DNA of 64,000 nucleotides from positions 1-64,000 of the forward strand of contig NZ_FMBW01000022.1 of assembly GCF_900091725.1 (NCBI RefSeq), given 5' to 3'. This document shows, piece after piece, positions 10,087 through 19,183 of the stretch. Below the pieces are notes generated by a model, which saw only the letters and a list, made by a program, of their open reading frames with translations, did not search any database and was not told the origin of the DNA. Both the position numbers and the translations under genes were made by a program. This DNA is from Streptomyces sp. DvalAA-43. Lineage in GTDB: Bacteria > Actinomycetota > Actinomycetes > Streptomycetales > Streptomycetaceae. Position 1 is the stretch's first letter. Each line of letters begins with the position of its first letter.

Positions 10087-12800
10087 TGCGTTTCCGGATC
10101 CTGGGGCCGGTCTCCCTGTCCCCCCGCACGCCGTCCGCCGCCAAACCGCGCGCGCTGCTGGCGACCCTCCTGGTGCGAGCCGGGGAGGTCATCTCCGCGA
10201 ACAGCCTGATCGACGAACTCTGGGGAACCGAGCCGCCCCGCACCGCGACCACCACCCTTCAGGTGTACGTCTCGCAGCTGCGCAAGCTCCTGGCCGAGGC
10301 CGAACACCCCCACCAGGCGACCGAAGGGCTCCTCCTCACCCGCTCGCCGGGGTACCTGCTGCGGGTGCCCGACGAGGACTTCGACCTGGCGCGCTTCGAG
10401 ACACTGCGCATGGCGGGCCGTACCTCCTACGAGAAGGGCGAGTACGCCGACGCCTCCCGACTGCTGCACGACGCCCTGGGGGTGTGGACCGGACCGGCGC
10501 TCTCCGGGGTGCCGCACGGCGTACGCCTGGAGAGCACCGCCATCCGGCTGGACGAGCTGCGGATGGAGGCCCTGGAGCAGCGGATCATGGCGGATCTGCG
10601 GCTCGGGCGGCACCGGGAACTCGCCGGGGAGCTGATGGCCCTGGCCACGGAACACCCCCTGCGGGAGTCGCTGCACGGACATCTGATGGTGGTGCTGTAC
10701 CGCACCGGCCGCCAGTCGGACGCCCTGCGCATCTACGCCAGGCTGCGGCGCTCGCTGGTCGAGGAGCTCGGTGTCGAACCCGGGCGCGCGGTCAGGCGGT
10801 TGCAGGACCGGATCCTGCACTCGGATCCGTCCCTGGACTGGAGACCACCCGGACCGGGCGGCGCGGCCGTCGCCCCGTCCGCCGGGCCGCTGCGGGGGCT
10901 GCCTGTCGAGACGACCGGGTTCATCGGCCGCCACGAGGCGACCGCCTCGGCCGAACGGATGCTGCGCGGCGAGGCCGGAGGGCGTCCGGTGCGGCTGCTG
11001 ACCGTGGCCGGGCGGGCCGGCGTGGGCAAGACGGCGCTGGCGGTGCAGCTGAGCCGGCAGGTCGCGGACGCGTTCCCCGACGGCCAGGTGCTGCTCCGGC
11101 TGCGCGGTGCCCTCGGCCGGGCACTGACCGCCGAGGAGGCGGCGGCCTCGCTGCTGCGGCTGCTCGGTGCCGCGGGCGACCAGGGCTCGGTGGGTCCGGT
11201 CCCGGCGGACCGCGGGCGGCTCACCGCGGCCCTTCAGGATGCGGTGCGGGGCCGGCGGCTGCTGCTGGTGTTCGACGACGCCGGTTCGGAGGAGCAGGTG
11301 CGGCCGCTGCTGTCGGCGGTCGGCGACTGCTCGGTGATCGTCACCGGCCGGAGGACCCTGTCGGCCCTGGACGGTGCCAGGCACCTCATGCTGGAGCCGC
11401 TGCGCCCGGACGAGGCGATGGAGATGCTTCATGTCAACGGGGGCGAGCCGATGGCGGCCGACCCGGTGGCCGCCGCCGAGATCGCCGGGCTCTGCGGCTA
11501 TCTGCCGCTGGCCCTGCGGGTCGCGGCCGCTTCGCTGGTCGCCCGTCCGCACACCACCGCCGCGGACCTGGCGGCCCGGCTGCGTGACGGGCGGACCCGG
11601 TTGCAGCGGCTGCACGAGGGTGACCTCGACCTGCGGGCCTGCCTGATGACGGCCTATCTGGAGGCGAAGCCCGAGCAGCAGCGGGCGTTCCGGCTGCTGG
11701 GGCTGGCGCCCGCGCCCGATTTCGCGCTGTGGACGGCGGCGGCGCTGCTCGGTGTCTCCCTGCCCGTCGCCGAGGAGCTGGTGGAGGGGCTGGTCCGGGC
11801 CCAGCTGCTGGAGACCAGGCCGCAGCCGGACGGGCGGCAGGTCCGCTACGGCTTCCATGAGCTGCTGCGGGTGCTGTCCGTGCAACTGCGCCAGGACGAG
11901 AGCGAGGAGTCGCTGCACGAGGCGACGAGGCGTCTGTGCGGCGCCTTCCTGACGCTCTCCCGCCGTGCCGACGCGCTGCTCGCACCCGGCCGGATCCCGC
12001 GGACCGGGGATCCGGCACCGGAGCCCTCGCCGTACGCCGCGGATCCGGTACTGGCCCGGTACTCGCCGCTCACCTGGTTCCGGGAGGAGGCCGCGGGGCT
12101 GGTGGAGTCGGTACGGCTGGCGCACACGGCCGGGCTGGGGTCCATGGTGTGGGAGCTGGCGGGCAGTGCCGCCGGGTACTTCCACACGTGTGCGGCCTGG
12201 GAGGAGTGGGAGGAGACCCACCGGCGTGCGCTGGACGCGGCGCGCCGGGCGGATTCGCGGGCGGCCGAGGCGGCGGTGCTCCGTTCGCTGGGCGATCTCG
12301 CCTGGCAGCGGAGCGAGGCGGACCGGGCGCTCGGCCGGTACGACGAGGCCCGGCGGCTGTTCGGCCTGGTCGGCGACCAGCTCGGCGCCGCGCGCTGCCG
12401 GATCGGTGAGGCCGACGTACTGCTCGGCCAGGGCCGTCTGCCGACCGCCGCCAGGCGGTACGGCAGAGCACTGGCGGTCTGCTCGGCCGGCCACGACCTG
12501 CGGGGGGTCGTGGGCGCGCTGAGCGGTCTGGCGATGGTGGATCTGCGTCAGGGGCTCCCTCAGGACGCCTTGCGGCAGCTCGCGGAGTGCGGTCGGGCGG
12601 CGCGGCGGCTCGGTGACCGCAGGTGGGCGGAGTACGCGCGCCGCACGGCGGAACGGATCACCGCTCCGCAGGAGCGGGTGGCGGCCGTCGAGGTCGGGCC
12701 GGGCATGTGGCTGCTCGACCCGGGCCGGCTGTCGTTCGCTCCGGCGGCCGCGGACCGCACCGTCGGCGTCCCCGCCCAGCGGCTCCCGCAGCGCCTCTGA
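10086..12800 (+). CDS. SARP-family transcriptional activator (AfsR-like, with NB-ARC and TPR regions)
   Basis: A 904-residue regulator. The N-terminus (MRFRILGPVSLSP, then TLLVRAGEVISANSLIDELWG) is the OmpR-type winged-helix DNA-binding domain, followed by the bacterial transcriptional activation domain (residues about 95-250). A P-loop ATPase of NB-ARC type follows, with Walker A GRAGVGKTALA (lysine near residue 315). A long helical C-terminal part rich in R-A-A-E repeats looks TPR-like. Proteins of this layout (AfsR type) activate biosynthetic operons by binding tandem repeats. ATG 10086 was chosen because the SARP fold starts there and AGGA lies upstream; ATG 10068 is in frame. It is the only clear DNA-binding regulator visible and probably the pathway activator. 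Confidence 0.9.
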   Translation: MRFRILGPVSLSPRTPSAAKPRALLATLLVRAGEVISANSLIDELWGTEPPRTATTTLQVYVSQLRKLLAEAEHPHQATEGLLLTRSPGYLLRVPDEDFDLARFETLRMAGRTSYEKGEYADASRLLHDALGVWTGPALSGVPHGVRLESTAIRLDELRMEALEQRIMADLRLGRHRELAGELMALATEHPLRESLHGHLMVVLYRTGRQSDALRIYARLRRSLVEELGVEPGRAVRRLQDRILHSDPSLDWRPPGPGGAAVAPSAGPLRGLPVETTGFIGRHEATASAERMLRGEAGGRPVRLLTVAGRAGVGKTALAVQLSRQVADAFPDGQVLLRLRGALGRALTAEEAAASLLRLLGAAGDQGSVGPVPADRGRLTAALQDAVRGRRLLLVFDDAGSEEQVRPLLSAVGDCSVIVTGRRTLSALDGARHLMLEPLRPDEAMEMLHVNGGEPMAADPVAAAEIAGLCGYLPLALRVAAASLVARPHTTAADLAARLRDGRTRLQRLHEGDLDLRACLMTAYLEAKPEQQRAFRLLGLAPAPDFALWTAAALLGVSLPVAEELVEGLVRAQLLETRPQPDGRQVRYGFHELLRVLSVQLRQDESEESLHEATRRLCGAFLTLSRRADALLAPGRIPRTGDPAPEPSPYAADPVLARYSPLTWFREEAAGLVESVRLAHTAGLGSMVWELAGSAAGYFHTCAAWEEWEETHRRALDAARRADSRAAEAAVLRSLGDLAWQRSEADRALGRYDEARRLFGLVGDQLGAARCRIGEADVLLGQGRLPTAARRYGRALAVCSAGHDLRGVVGALSGLAMVDLRQGLPQDALRQLAECGRAARRLGDRRWAEYARRTAERITAPQERVAAVEVGPGMWLLDPGRLSFAPAAADRTVGVPAQRLPQRL

Positions 12801-12809
12801 TCTCCGGCC

Positions 12810-12856
12810 GGCCGCGCGGCGGGGCGCCCGTCAGGGCGGTTCCCCGCCGCGCGGCC
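12810..12856. terminator. Bidirectional terminator between convergent genes
   Basis: GGCCGCGCGGCGGGG (12810-12824) pairs perfectly with CCCCGCCGCGCGGCC (12842-12856), a 15-bp stem. It lies between the SARP stop and the stop of the convergent hydrolase gene and could serve both transcripts. Confidence 0.75.
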
Positions 12857-12868
12857 TCTCCTCTTCCC

Positions 12869-13915
12869 TCAGCCGGTCCGGGATGCCCGTCGTCCGCCGA
12901 GGCGGGCGCGCAGCAGGGAGAGGACCAGCCAGCGGCGCATCGCGCCCACGTGCTCCGGGGAGCCGTGGACGTCGTCGAACACCTTGAACCGGGCCTGCGG
13001 CAGCAGCAGGGCGAGCAGGCGGTGTTCGGTCTGCGGGATGATCTCGTCGCGCGAGCTGGCGACGTATCCGACGGGGATGTCCAGCGAGCCGAGCCGGGGC
13101 GGGGTGAGCGGGAAGTCGGCGAGCACGCCCCGGAGTTCGTCGTCGTCCCCGGTACGGGTGAGGCGGCGCAGGGTCTCCACGGTGATCCCGGGCACCGCCG
13201 GCCACCAGGCGGGGTCGGTGAAGAAGTCGGAGACGGGGGCTCCGACCGTGTGGATGCTGCGGATGCGGGGGTCCTCGGCGGCGGCGCCCAGGGCCAGGTG
13301 CCCGCTGAAGCTGAGGGCGAGCATCGCCGTCTCGGCGACCCGTGCCCGGCCCGCCAGTTCGTCGAGCAGATGGGGCAGCAGGCGCCAGGAGTCGGCCCGG
13401 TACGGGAGTGTGTTCTCGCCGACCCCGGGCATCTCGGTGGCCACGGCGGCGAAGCCGAGCCGGGCGAACAGCGGGAGCAGTGGCGCCCACTGCTCCTTGA
13501 CGCTGACGATGCCTCCCATGATCAGCAGCAGGGGGCGCGGCCGGTCGGCCGAGAGTCCGGCCGCCCAGGCGGCCACGGTGCCGTCCGGGTGGTCGAACTC
13601 CAGCCGCTCGATGCCGCCCCGGGCGCCGCGCCGCCAGGTGTCGAAGGCCTCGACGCAGCGGCGCTGGGCCAGCAGGCGGTCCTCGTCGCCGTGGTGGGGG
13701 AACCGGGCGAGCGCGTAGTGGCGGCAGGCGTCGAGCGGATGGCCGCCCTGCATCAGGGCGTCGCCCTCGGTGGTCCACACCTGTGCCCAGGAGTGGGGGT
13801 CGCCGGGGCGGTCGCCGGTGATCCGGGACAGTACGGCCTGGACATGCTGCTCCGTCAGGCCTTGGCCGCGTCCGTGCAGCCGGGCGAACTCCTTGAGTTC
13901 TGCCAGATGGTCCAT
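12869..13915 (-). CDS. Alpha/beta hydrolase, tetronate dehydratase-like (Agg5/AbyA5 type)
   Basis: A 348-residue alpha/beta hydrolase of the FrsA-like (DUF1100) type. An N-terminal helical cap precedes the hydrolase core. The core shows LLLIMGGIVSVKEQW (oxyanion strand), the nucleophile motif LSFSGH, SSRDEIIP with a candidate acid residue, and a C-terminal VHGSPEH carrying the histidine. In tetronate pathways a hydrolase-fold partner removes acetate from an O-acetylated tetronate to form the exocyclic C=CH2. It is the last gene of the tetronate operon, just after the acyltransferase, the same pairing as agg4-agg5. Function is assigned mainly by this context. Confidence 0.75.
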   Translation of the reverse strand: MDHLAELKEFARLHGRGQGLTEQHVQAVLSRITGDRPGDPHSWAQVWTTEGDALMQGGHPLDACRHYALARFPHHGDEDRLLAQRRCVEAFDTWRRGARGGIERLEFDHPDGTVAAWAAGLSADRPRPLLLIMGGIVSVKEQWAPLLPLFARLGFAAVATEMPGVGENTLPYRADSWRLLPHLLDELAGRARVAETAMLALSFSGHLALGAAAEDPRIRSIHTVGAPVSDFFTDPAWWPAVPGITVETLRRLTRTGDDDELRGVLADFPLTPPRLGSLDIPVGYVASSRDEIIPQTEHRLLALLLPQARFKVFDDVHGSPEHVGAMRRWLVLSLLRARLGGRRASRTG

Positions 13916-14034
13916 GGTGCGTCCGTCTCCGAGTGGGCGGGGGGCGAGCGGGGTCCGGTGGACGGGGCCGTGCCGGGTGCGGGGCAGGGCAGCCCGGCAC
14001 GGCGCCCGTCGGGAGCGATGGTGCGGGTGGGGGC

Positions 14035-14865
14035 TTAAGCCGTCCTTGCAGCCGTCGTCCCGTCCGGGGCCCGGTGCTCGGCCTGCCGTCCGGGGCCGTT
14101 GTCGAAGGTCTCCATGGTCTGCTTGAGATCGGCGAGGACGTCGGCGGCGGCCGCGCCGTCGATGACCCGGTGGTCGAAGGTGAGGCCGAGCCGCATCAGT
14201 GGGGCCGCCACGATCCGGCCGTCCCGGACGACGGGGCGGTCGAGCACCTGTCCGGCGTTGAGCGTCACCGCGGTGCCGCCGCCGGCGTGGAAGCCGTCGA
14301 CCGGGCGGTGCCCGAGCGAGCTGACCGCGACGGTGCCCAGCACGGTGGGGCGGCGCCGGGGGTCGCGCAGTGCGGCGGCGAAGGCCGTCCGGCCGAGCGG
14401 GACCGGCAGCCGGCCCAGCATCCGCACGCCGCGGAATTCGGGGAGATCGGCCGCGGCCGGGTCCCGGTAGCGGTCGATCCGCTCCTGGATGGCGGCCAGG
14501 TCGGCGCTCTCCAGGCCGGGCAGCAGGGCGGAGAGTACGGTGCGTTCGCCGTCCACGGTGCGGTCGAGGGCGAGTTTGGCGGTGACGCCGGTGAAGCGGA
14601 CCGTTCGGGGGCCCCGCAGGCCGGGCCAGCCCGGGGCCAGTACGGCATTGGCCTCGGGGTGGCGGTCCAGCACGCGGCCGGCGGCGTGCAGCAGGTAGGC
14701 GACCACGGAGAAGCGGCGCCCGGACTCCCCGGCCTCGGCGCGGTGGTGCTGGATGCGGGTCATGTCGACCTCGGTGTCCAGGTGCACCAGTCGCTGCCGG
14801 GCGGCGTACTCCAGGAAGTAGAGGGTGTGCCGACGACGGCGTTCGGGGTGCGGGCGGGCGGTCAC
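14035..14865 (-). CDS. Stand-alone 2-oxoacid-dehydrogenase E2-type acyltransferase (Agg4/AbyA4 type)
   Basis: A 276-residue catalytic domain of dihydrolipoamide acyltransferases without lipoyl or peripheral-subunit-binding domains. The active-site segment LTFDHRVIDGAAAADVL contains the DHRxxDG motif, and GTVAVSSLGHRPVDGF is the other typical element. In tetronate biosynthesis this protein acetylates the hydroxymethyl group of the new tetronate ring, priming elimination by the hydrolase. The GTG start overlaps the stop of the ACP gene (GTGA), so translation is coupled. A role in central metabolism is unlikely because no E1/E3 genes are near. Confidence 0.85.
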   Translation of the reverse strand: MTARPHPERRRRHTLYFLEYAARQRLVHLDTEVDMTRIQHHRAEAGESGRRFSVVAYLLHAAGRVLDRHPEANAVLAPGWPGLRGPRTVRFTGVTAKLALDRTVDGERTVLSALLPGLESADLAAIQERIDRYRDPAAADLPEFRGVRMLGRLPVPLGRTAFAAALRDPRRRPTVLGTVAVSSLGHRPVDGFHAGGGTAVTLNAGQVLDRPVVRDGRIVAAPLMRLGLTFDHRVIDGAAAADVLADLKQTMETFDNGPGRQAEHRAPDGTTAARTA

Positions 14866-15089
14866 GGCTTGACCGCCAGCTGGTAGATCGCTTCCAGGCT
14901 GCGGACCTCCAGCACCCGCCCCACCGGCAGTTTCCGGCCCGTGGTGCGTTCGAGGGCGGTGACCAGCTTGAGCATGTAGAGGGAGTCCCACTCGGGGAGC
15001 CGGTCGAGGTCGGCGGCCAGGTCCCCGTCCGCCAGGGGGATGCCCAGTTCCTCGCGGACCAGGCGGGCGAACTCGTCGATGGTCTGCAT
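14862..15089 (-). CDS. Acyl carrier protein for the glyceryl unit (Agg3/AbyA3 type)
   Basis: A 75-residue carrier protein with the phosphopantetheine serine in EWDSLYMLKLV. The DSL motif in an acidic context and the size are normal for discrete ACPs. It lies between the KSIII and acyltransferase genes, exactly as in tetronate cassettes, where it carries the glyceryl group made by the FkbH-like enzyme. It overlaps the next gene by four bases. Confidence 0.88.
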   Translation of the reverse strand: MQTIDEFARLVREELGIPLADGDLAADLDRLPEWDSLYMLKLVTALERTTGRKLPVGRVLEVRSLEAIYQLAVKP

Positions 15090-15116
15090 CAGCGTTTTCC
15101 AATCAGTGACGGTGTG

Positions 15117-16157
15117 TCAGATCTTTTCGAGGGCGAAACCCGCCTTGATCCACTTACTGGACTCCACGGCCACCGCGAGCGCCTTCTGGCCGCTGGACAT
15201 CTGCCCCAGCAGCCGCTCCAGTTGGAGGAACGGCAGCGCGTTGCCGTTGTTGCCGGTGTCGGCGACGCAGGACACCTCGATGGCGCCGGGCACGTCGAGT
15301 TCCTCGTGGATGCGACGGGTCATCCGGCCCGAGAGCTGCGGCGGCAGCAGGTAGTCGAGCTCCTCGGCGGACCAGTCGAGATCGCCGAGCATCTCCCAGA
15401 GGATCTCCACCGCCATCACGGGGACGAACTCCTCGATGGCCTTGTAGTCCTCCCGGACCGCCTGCCGGTCCTCGTACCGGTCGGCGAGACCGAACCAGTC
15501 GATGACCTGGCCGGGCTCCCGGCCGAGACCGGTGAACCGGTTGAGCACCCGGCGCAGGGCCACCGCCTCCGCCGCGGGCTCTGCGGTGAGCACCGCGGCC
15601 CCGGCGCCGTCGCCGAACAGGACGTAGTTGACCAGGTCGCTGGGCGCGGCGTCGGCGAGGTCCCGGTTGAGGTCGAGGTGCTTGCTGCAGACGTCGCCGC
15701 CGATGACCAGACCGGCCCGGTGCCCGTCACCGGCGATCAGCGTCCGGCCGAGGCCGAGTGCCTGGACGGCGCCGGCGCAGCCGGACTGGAGCTGGTACGT
15801 GGGCACCTGGTCCAGGCCGAGCTGGTCGGCGATGTGATTGACGGTGGCGGGCATCAGGTTGTCCGGGGTGGCGGTGCCGAGCACCACGAAGCCGATCTCC
15901 GCCGGGTCGACCCCGGAGGCGGCGAGTGCCCGCGCACCGGCCTGGGCGCACAGGTCGGCCAGTGACCAGCGCACCGTCCCGGTCCCGAGGTCCCGGGCGA
16001 AGTGGCGGGTGCGGGTGCCGATGAAGTGGTCGATCCACTCCTCGTTGACTTTCAGCACCTTGGCGAGGGTGGCGTTGTCGACCGGGTCGCCGGGCAGGGC
16101 GGTGCCGACCGAGGCGAGGTACACCTGGGCGGGATCGCGGTCGGGCGGTGACTGCAT
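15117..16157 (-). CDS. KSIII-type tetronate-forming synthase (Agg1/AbyA1 type)
   Basis: A 346-residue FabH-like protein of the thiolase fold. In tetronate pathways this enzyme joins glyceryl-ACP to the beta-ketoacyl chain and closes the ring. The nucleophile lies in YQLQSGCAGAVQAL, and the glycine-rich end reads ADTGNNGNALPF. Where FabH has the HQxN histidine motif, this protein reads LLPPQLSGRM, so the usual histidine appears to be missing. This may reflect its different reaction, C-C plus C-O bond formation. ATG 16157 follows AAAGGA. It sits between the KS-AT-ACP synthase and the small ACP. Confidence 0.82.
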   Translation of the reverse strand: MQSPPDRDPAQVYLASVGTALPGDPVDNATLAKVLKVNEEWIDHFIGTRTRHFARDLGTGTVRWSLADLCAQAGARALAASGVDPAEIGFVVLGTATPDNLMPATVNHIADQLGLDQVPTYQLQSGCAGAVQALGLGRTLIAGDGHRAGLVIGGDVCSKHLDLNRDLADAAPSDLVNYVLFGDGAGAAVLTAEPAAEAVALRRVLNRFTGLGREPGQVIDWFGLADRYEDRQAVREDYKAIEEFVPVMAVEILWEMLGDLDWSAEELDYLLPPQLSGRMTRRIHEELDVPGAIEVSCVADTGNNGNALPFLQLERLLGQMSSGQKALAVAVESSKWIKAGFALEKI

Positions 16158-16183
16158 GGTGGGGTCCTTTCCACGGGACGGGT

Positions 16184-19183
16184 TCAGGCGGCGGCGGAGC
16201 GTCGTTCGCCCACGTAGCCGATCAGGTCGCCGATCGAGGAGAGCCGGGGCAGCAGCTCCTCCACGCTCAGCGGTTCGAGGTCGGGCAACCGCTCCTCGAT
16301 CCGTTTCTTGAGCTCCATCACCATCACCGAGTCGAAGCCGAGGTCCTCGTAGAGCCTCGAACGCGGGGTGATCGCCCCGGGCGCGTAGCTGCCCACCTGG
16401 GCGACGGCGTCCAGTACGGCCTCGGCCACCGGATCGGCGGCGGTCCGGCGGCCCTGGGAGAGCACGACGGGCCGCGCCGCTTCCGGCCGTTGGCCGGCCG
16501 TCTGCACGCCCTCCTGCTGCGGGGCCGTGGCGGGCGGGGCGGCGGAGACCGGCCGGCGGGCCCAGAACCGGTGGTCGTCCGAGAAGGCGTACGGGGCCAG
16601 CCGGTGCGCCACCCGGTCCTGATCGGCGTAGACCGCGTCCCAGGCGATGTCGACACCGCCGCGGAACAGTTCGGCGACCGCCTCGGCCAGCTCCCGGCCA
16701 CCGGCCTGTTCGCCGGGGACCGGGTGGACGCTGCGCACCCCGGCCCCGTCGGGGGCGGTGAGCAGCCGGCGCGTCATGGGAGCGAGCACCGGCCGCGGGC
16801 CGATCTCCAGCAGATGGGTCGGTGCCTCGTCCAGCAACTGCCGTGCGGCGTCGGCGAACAGCACGGGGGCCCTGACGTGCTCCACCCAGTACGCGGCGTC
16901 CATCGGCTCGTCCCGCAGCAGCCTGCCGCGCAGCGTGGAGTGGACCGGCAGGGCGGGAACGGTGCCACCGGCCTGCTCCGCCACCGCGGCGAAGCGTTCC
17001 AGCATGGGGTCCATCAGCGGTGAGTGGAACGCGTGCGAGACCTCCAGGCGGCGGGACCGCACTCCGGCACGGGTCAGCTCCTCCTCGATCCGGGCCAGCG
17101 CCGTCAGGTCGCCGGAGAGCACGGTGGACGCCGGTCCGTTGACCGCGGCGATCCCGACCAGAGGCTCGGCGTCGACCCGCTCGGCCAGCTCGGTGGCGTC
17201 GGCCCGGACGGCCAGCATCCCGCCGCCCTCGGGGAGTTCCTGCATCAGCCGCCCGCGAGCGGCGATCAGCCGGGCGGCCTCCTCCAGGGGGAGCGCCTCG
17301 GCGACCACCGCGGCCGCGTACTCCCCGACGCTGTGACCGAGCAGCAGCGCGGGGCGCACCCCGAGTTCGGTGAGGGTGGCGGCCAGTGCGTAGCCGACGG
17401 CGAACAGGGCGGGCTGCGCCCAGCCGGTGCGGTGCACCGCCGGGTCCGCGGAGAGCAGCAGTTCGCGCACCGAACCGCCGGTGTGCGGGAGCAGCGCCTC
17501 GTCCGCCCGGTCGAGGAACCGCCGGAAGAGCGGGGCGTCGCGGTAGAGACCGGCGGCCATGCCCGGGTACTGCGAGCCCTGGCCGGTGAAGAGCAGTGCG
17601 GGCCGCACCGGCCCGGCGGACTCCGCGGTGAGGCCCGCCGGCTGGTCCTCGTCCCCGGCGGCCCGGCGCAGTGCGGTCACCAGGTCGCCGGTGCTGTCGG
17701 CCGGTACGGCGAACCGGAACCGGTGTCCGGTCTTGAGCCGGTTGCTGCTCCAGCCCACCGCACCGGCCGGCACCACCCGGTGGCGCTGGAGGGCGTCGGC
17801 CTGTGCCACGAGGTTGCGGCGCAGCGCCTGGGCGGTGGGGGCGGTCAGGGTGAACACCGCGGTGCCGATTCCGGTGGACCCGGCAGCGGCCCCGGCCTTG
17901 GGGCGGGCGGCGTGCGCGGGCGCGGATTCCAGTACCGCGTGGGCGTTGGTGCCTCCCATGCCGAAGCTGCTGAGGCCTCCGACGGTGGCTCCGGCGGCCA
18001 GCCGCAGTGGTGCCTTGAGCAGCCGCAGGCCGTACCGGGAGAGCTTCAGTGCCGGGTTCTCCCGGGCGGCGAACCGGCTGGTGGGCACCACGCGGTGGTG
18101 CAGGGAGAGGGCGACCTTGATGAGCCCGGCGACCCCGGCTGCGCCTTCGGTGTGGCCGAGGTTGCCCTTGACCGAGCCGAGTGCCATCGGTTTGCCGGTC
18201 CGGTCGGCGTGCAGTCCGCCGAGCGCCTTGACCTCGATCATGTCGCCCAGCACGGTGCCGGTGCCGTGGCCTTCGGTGAACGCCACGTCGGACGGTTCCA
18301 CTCCGGCCCGCCGGTAGGCCGCGGTCAGCACCTCCTGCTGGGACCAGCGGTTGGGTGCGGTGAGGCCGTTGCTGCGGCCGTCCTGGTTGACGGCGGTCCC
18401 GCGGATCACCGCGTAGACCGGCTGCCCGTCGGCGATCGCGTCCTCCAGTCGGCGCAGGACCACCGCGCCGACGCCCTCGCCGCGGCCGATTCCGTTCGCG
18501 TCGCTGCTGAAGGGTTTGCACCGGCCGTCGGGCGCGGAGAGCCCGGCCTGGGTGTAGAAGATGCCCAGGGCGGGGGTGAGGGCCACGTTCACACCGGCCG
18601 CGATGGCGGTGTCGCACTCCCCCGCCAGCAGGGCGTTGCAGGCCAGGTGGACGGCGACCAGCGAGGAGGAGCAGGCGGTGTCCACCGCGAGGCTCGGGCC
18701 CTTCAGGTCGAGGTGGTAGGAGATCCGGTTCGCGGTCATGCAGTAGCCGTTGCCGGAGCCGACCTGTGCGGTGACCCGTGCGTAGTCGGTGAGGTGGAGG
18801 TGGGCCCACTCGTTGCCCATGACGCCGACGAAGACGCCGGTGGCGGTTCCGGCCAGGCTCCGCGGCGCGACTCCGGTGTCCTCGACCGCGCGCCAGGCGC
18901 ACTGCAGCAGCAGCCGCTGCTGCGGGTCCATCGCGGCGGCCTCGCGGGGCGAGATCGCGAAGAACTCGTGGTCGAAGGCGTCGGCGTCGGTGATGAAGCC
19001 GCCGCTGGTGGTGTTGGAGTGCCCGTCGGCCCCCGCGGCCGAGTAGAAGTCGTCGGCGTTCCACCGCTGTTCGGGCACCGGTCCGACGCCGTCGCCGGAC
19101 CGCATCAGCAGGTCCCAGTACGCGGCGGGGTCCGGGGCCCCGGGGAAGCGGCAGTCGATGCCGACGATGGCGACGGGCTGCAT
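16184..19183 (-). CDS. Type I polyketide synthase, KS-AT-ACP
   Basis: A 999-residue single-module synthase. The KS has VDTACSSS (cysteine near residue 168), EGHGTGT and KGNLGH. The AT has GHSVGEY (serine near residue 616) and SHAFHS, the pattern usual for malonyl-CoA selection. The ACP serine lies in DLGFDSVMV (near residue 949). No KR, DH or TE is visible, so one round would add malonate and leave a beta-ketoacyl thioester. That is exactly the substrate expected by the tetronate-forming KSIII encoded next. Its start overlaps the stop of the upstream ACP gene by one base (TGATG). Confidence 0.92.
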   Translation of the reverse strand: MQPVAIVGIDCRFPGAPDPAAYWDLLMRSGDGVGPVPEQRWNADDFYSAAGADGHSNTTSGGFITDADAFDHEFFAISPREAAAMDPQQRLLLQCAWRAVEDTGVAPRSLAGTATGVFVGVMGNEWAHLHLTDYARVTAQVGSGNGYCMTANRISYHLDLKGPSLAVDTACSSSLVAVHLACNALLAGECDTAIAAGVNVALTPALGIFYTQAGLSAPDGRCKPFSSDANGIGRGEGVGAVVLRRLEDAIADGQPVYAVIRGTAVNQDGRSNGLTAPNRWSQQEVLTAAYRRAGVEPSDVAFTEGHGTGTVLGDMIEVKALGGLHADRTGKPMALGSVKGNLGHTEGAAGVAGLIKVALSLHHRVVPTSRFAARENPALKLSRYGLRLLKAPLRLAAGATVGGLSSFGMGGTNAHAVLESAPAHAARPKAGAAAGSTGIGTAVFTLTAPTAQALRRNLVAQADALQRHRVVPAGAVGWSSNRLKTGHRFRFAVPADSTGDLVTALRRAAGDEDQPAGLTAESAGPVRPALLFTGQGSQYPGMAAGLYRDAPLFRRFLDRADEALLPHTGGSVRELLLSADPAVHRTGWAQPALFAVGYALAATLTELGVRPALLLGHSVGEYAAAVVAEALPLEEAARLIAARGRLMQELPEGGGMLAVRADATELAERVDAEPLVGIAAVNGPASTVLSGDLTALARIEEELTRAGVRSRRLEVSHAFHSPLMDPMLERFAAVAEQAGGTVPALPVHSTLRGRLLRDEPMDAAYWVEHVRAPVLFADAARQLLDEAPTHLLEIGPRPVLAPMTRRLLTAPDGAGVRSVHPVPGEQAGGRELAEAVAELFRGGVDIAWDAVYADQDRVAHRLAPYAFSDDHRFWARRPVSAAPPATAPQQEGVQTAGQRPEAARPVVLSQGRRTAADPVAEAVLDAVAQVGSYAPGAITPRSRLYEDLGFDSVMVMELKKRIEERLPDLEPLSVEELLPRLSSIGDLIGYVGERRSAAA

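Noticed and set aside
14035..14865. Housekeeping pyruvate dehydrogenase E2
   Set aside because: No lipoyl domain and no E1/E3 neighbours. Fused by overlap to an ACP gene in a tetronate operon.
15117..19064. A single 1315-residue frame running through the tetronate KSIII gene and the KS-AT-ACP gene
   Set aside because: Only its last 346 residues are real (KSIII). The upstream part is out of frame with the PKS and reads as arginine-rich shadow.
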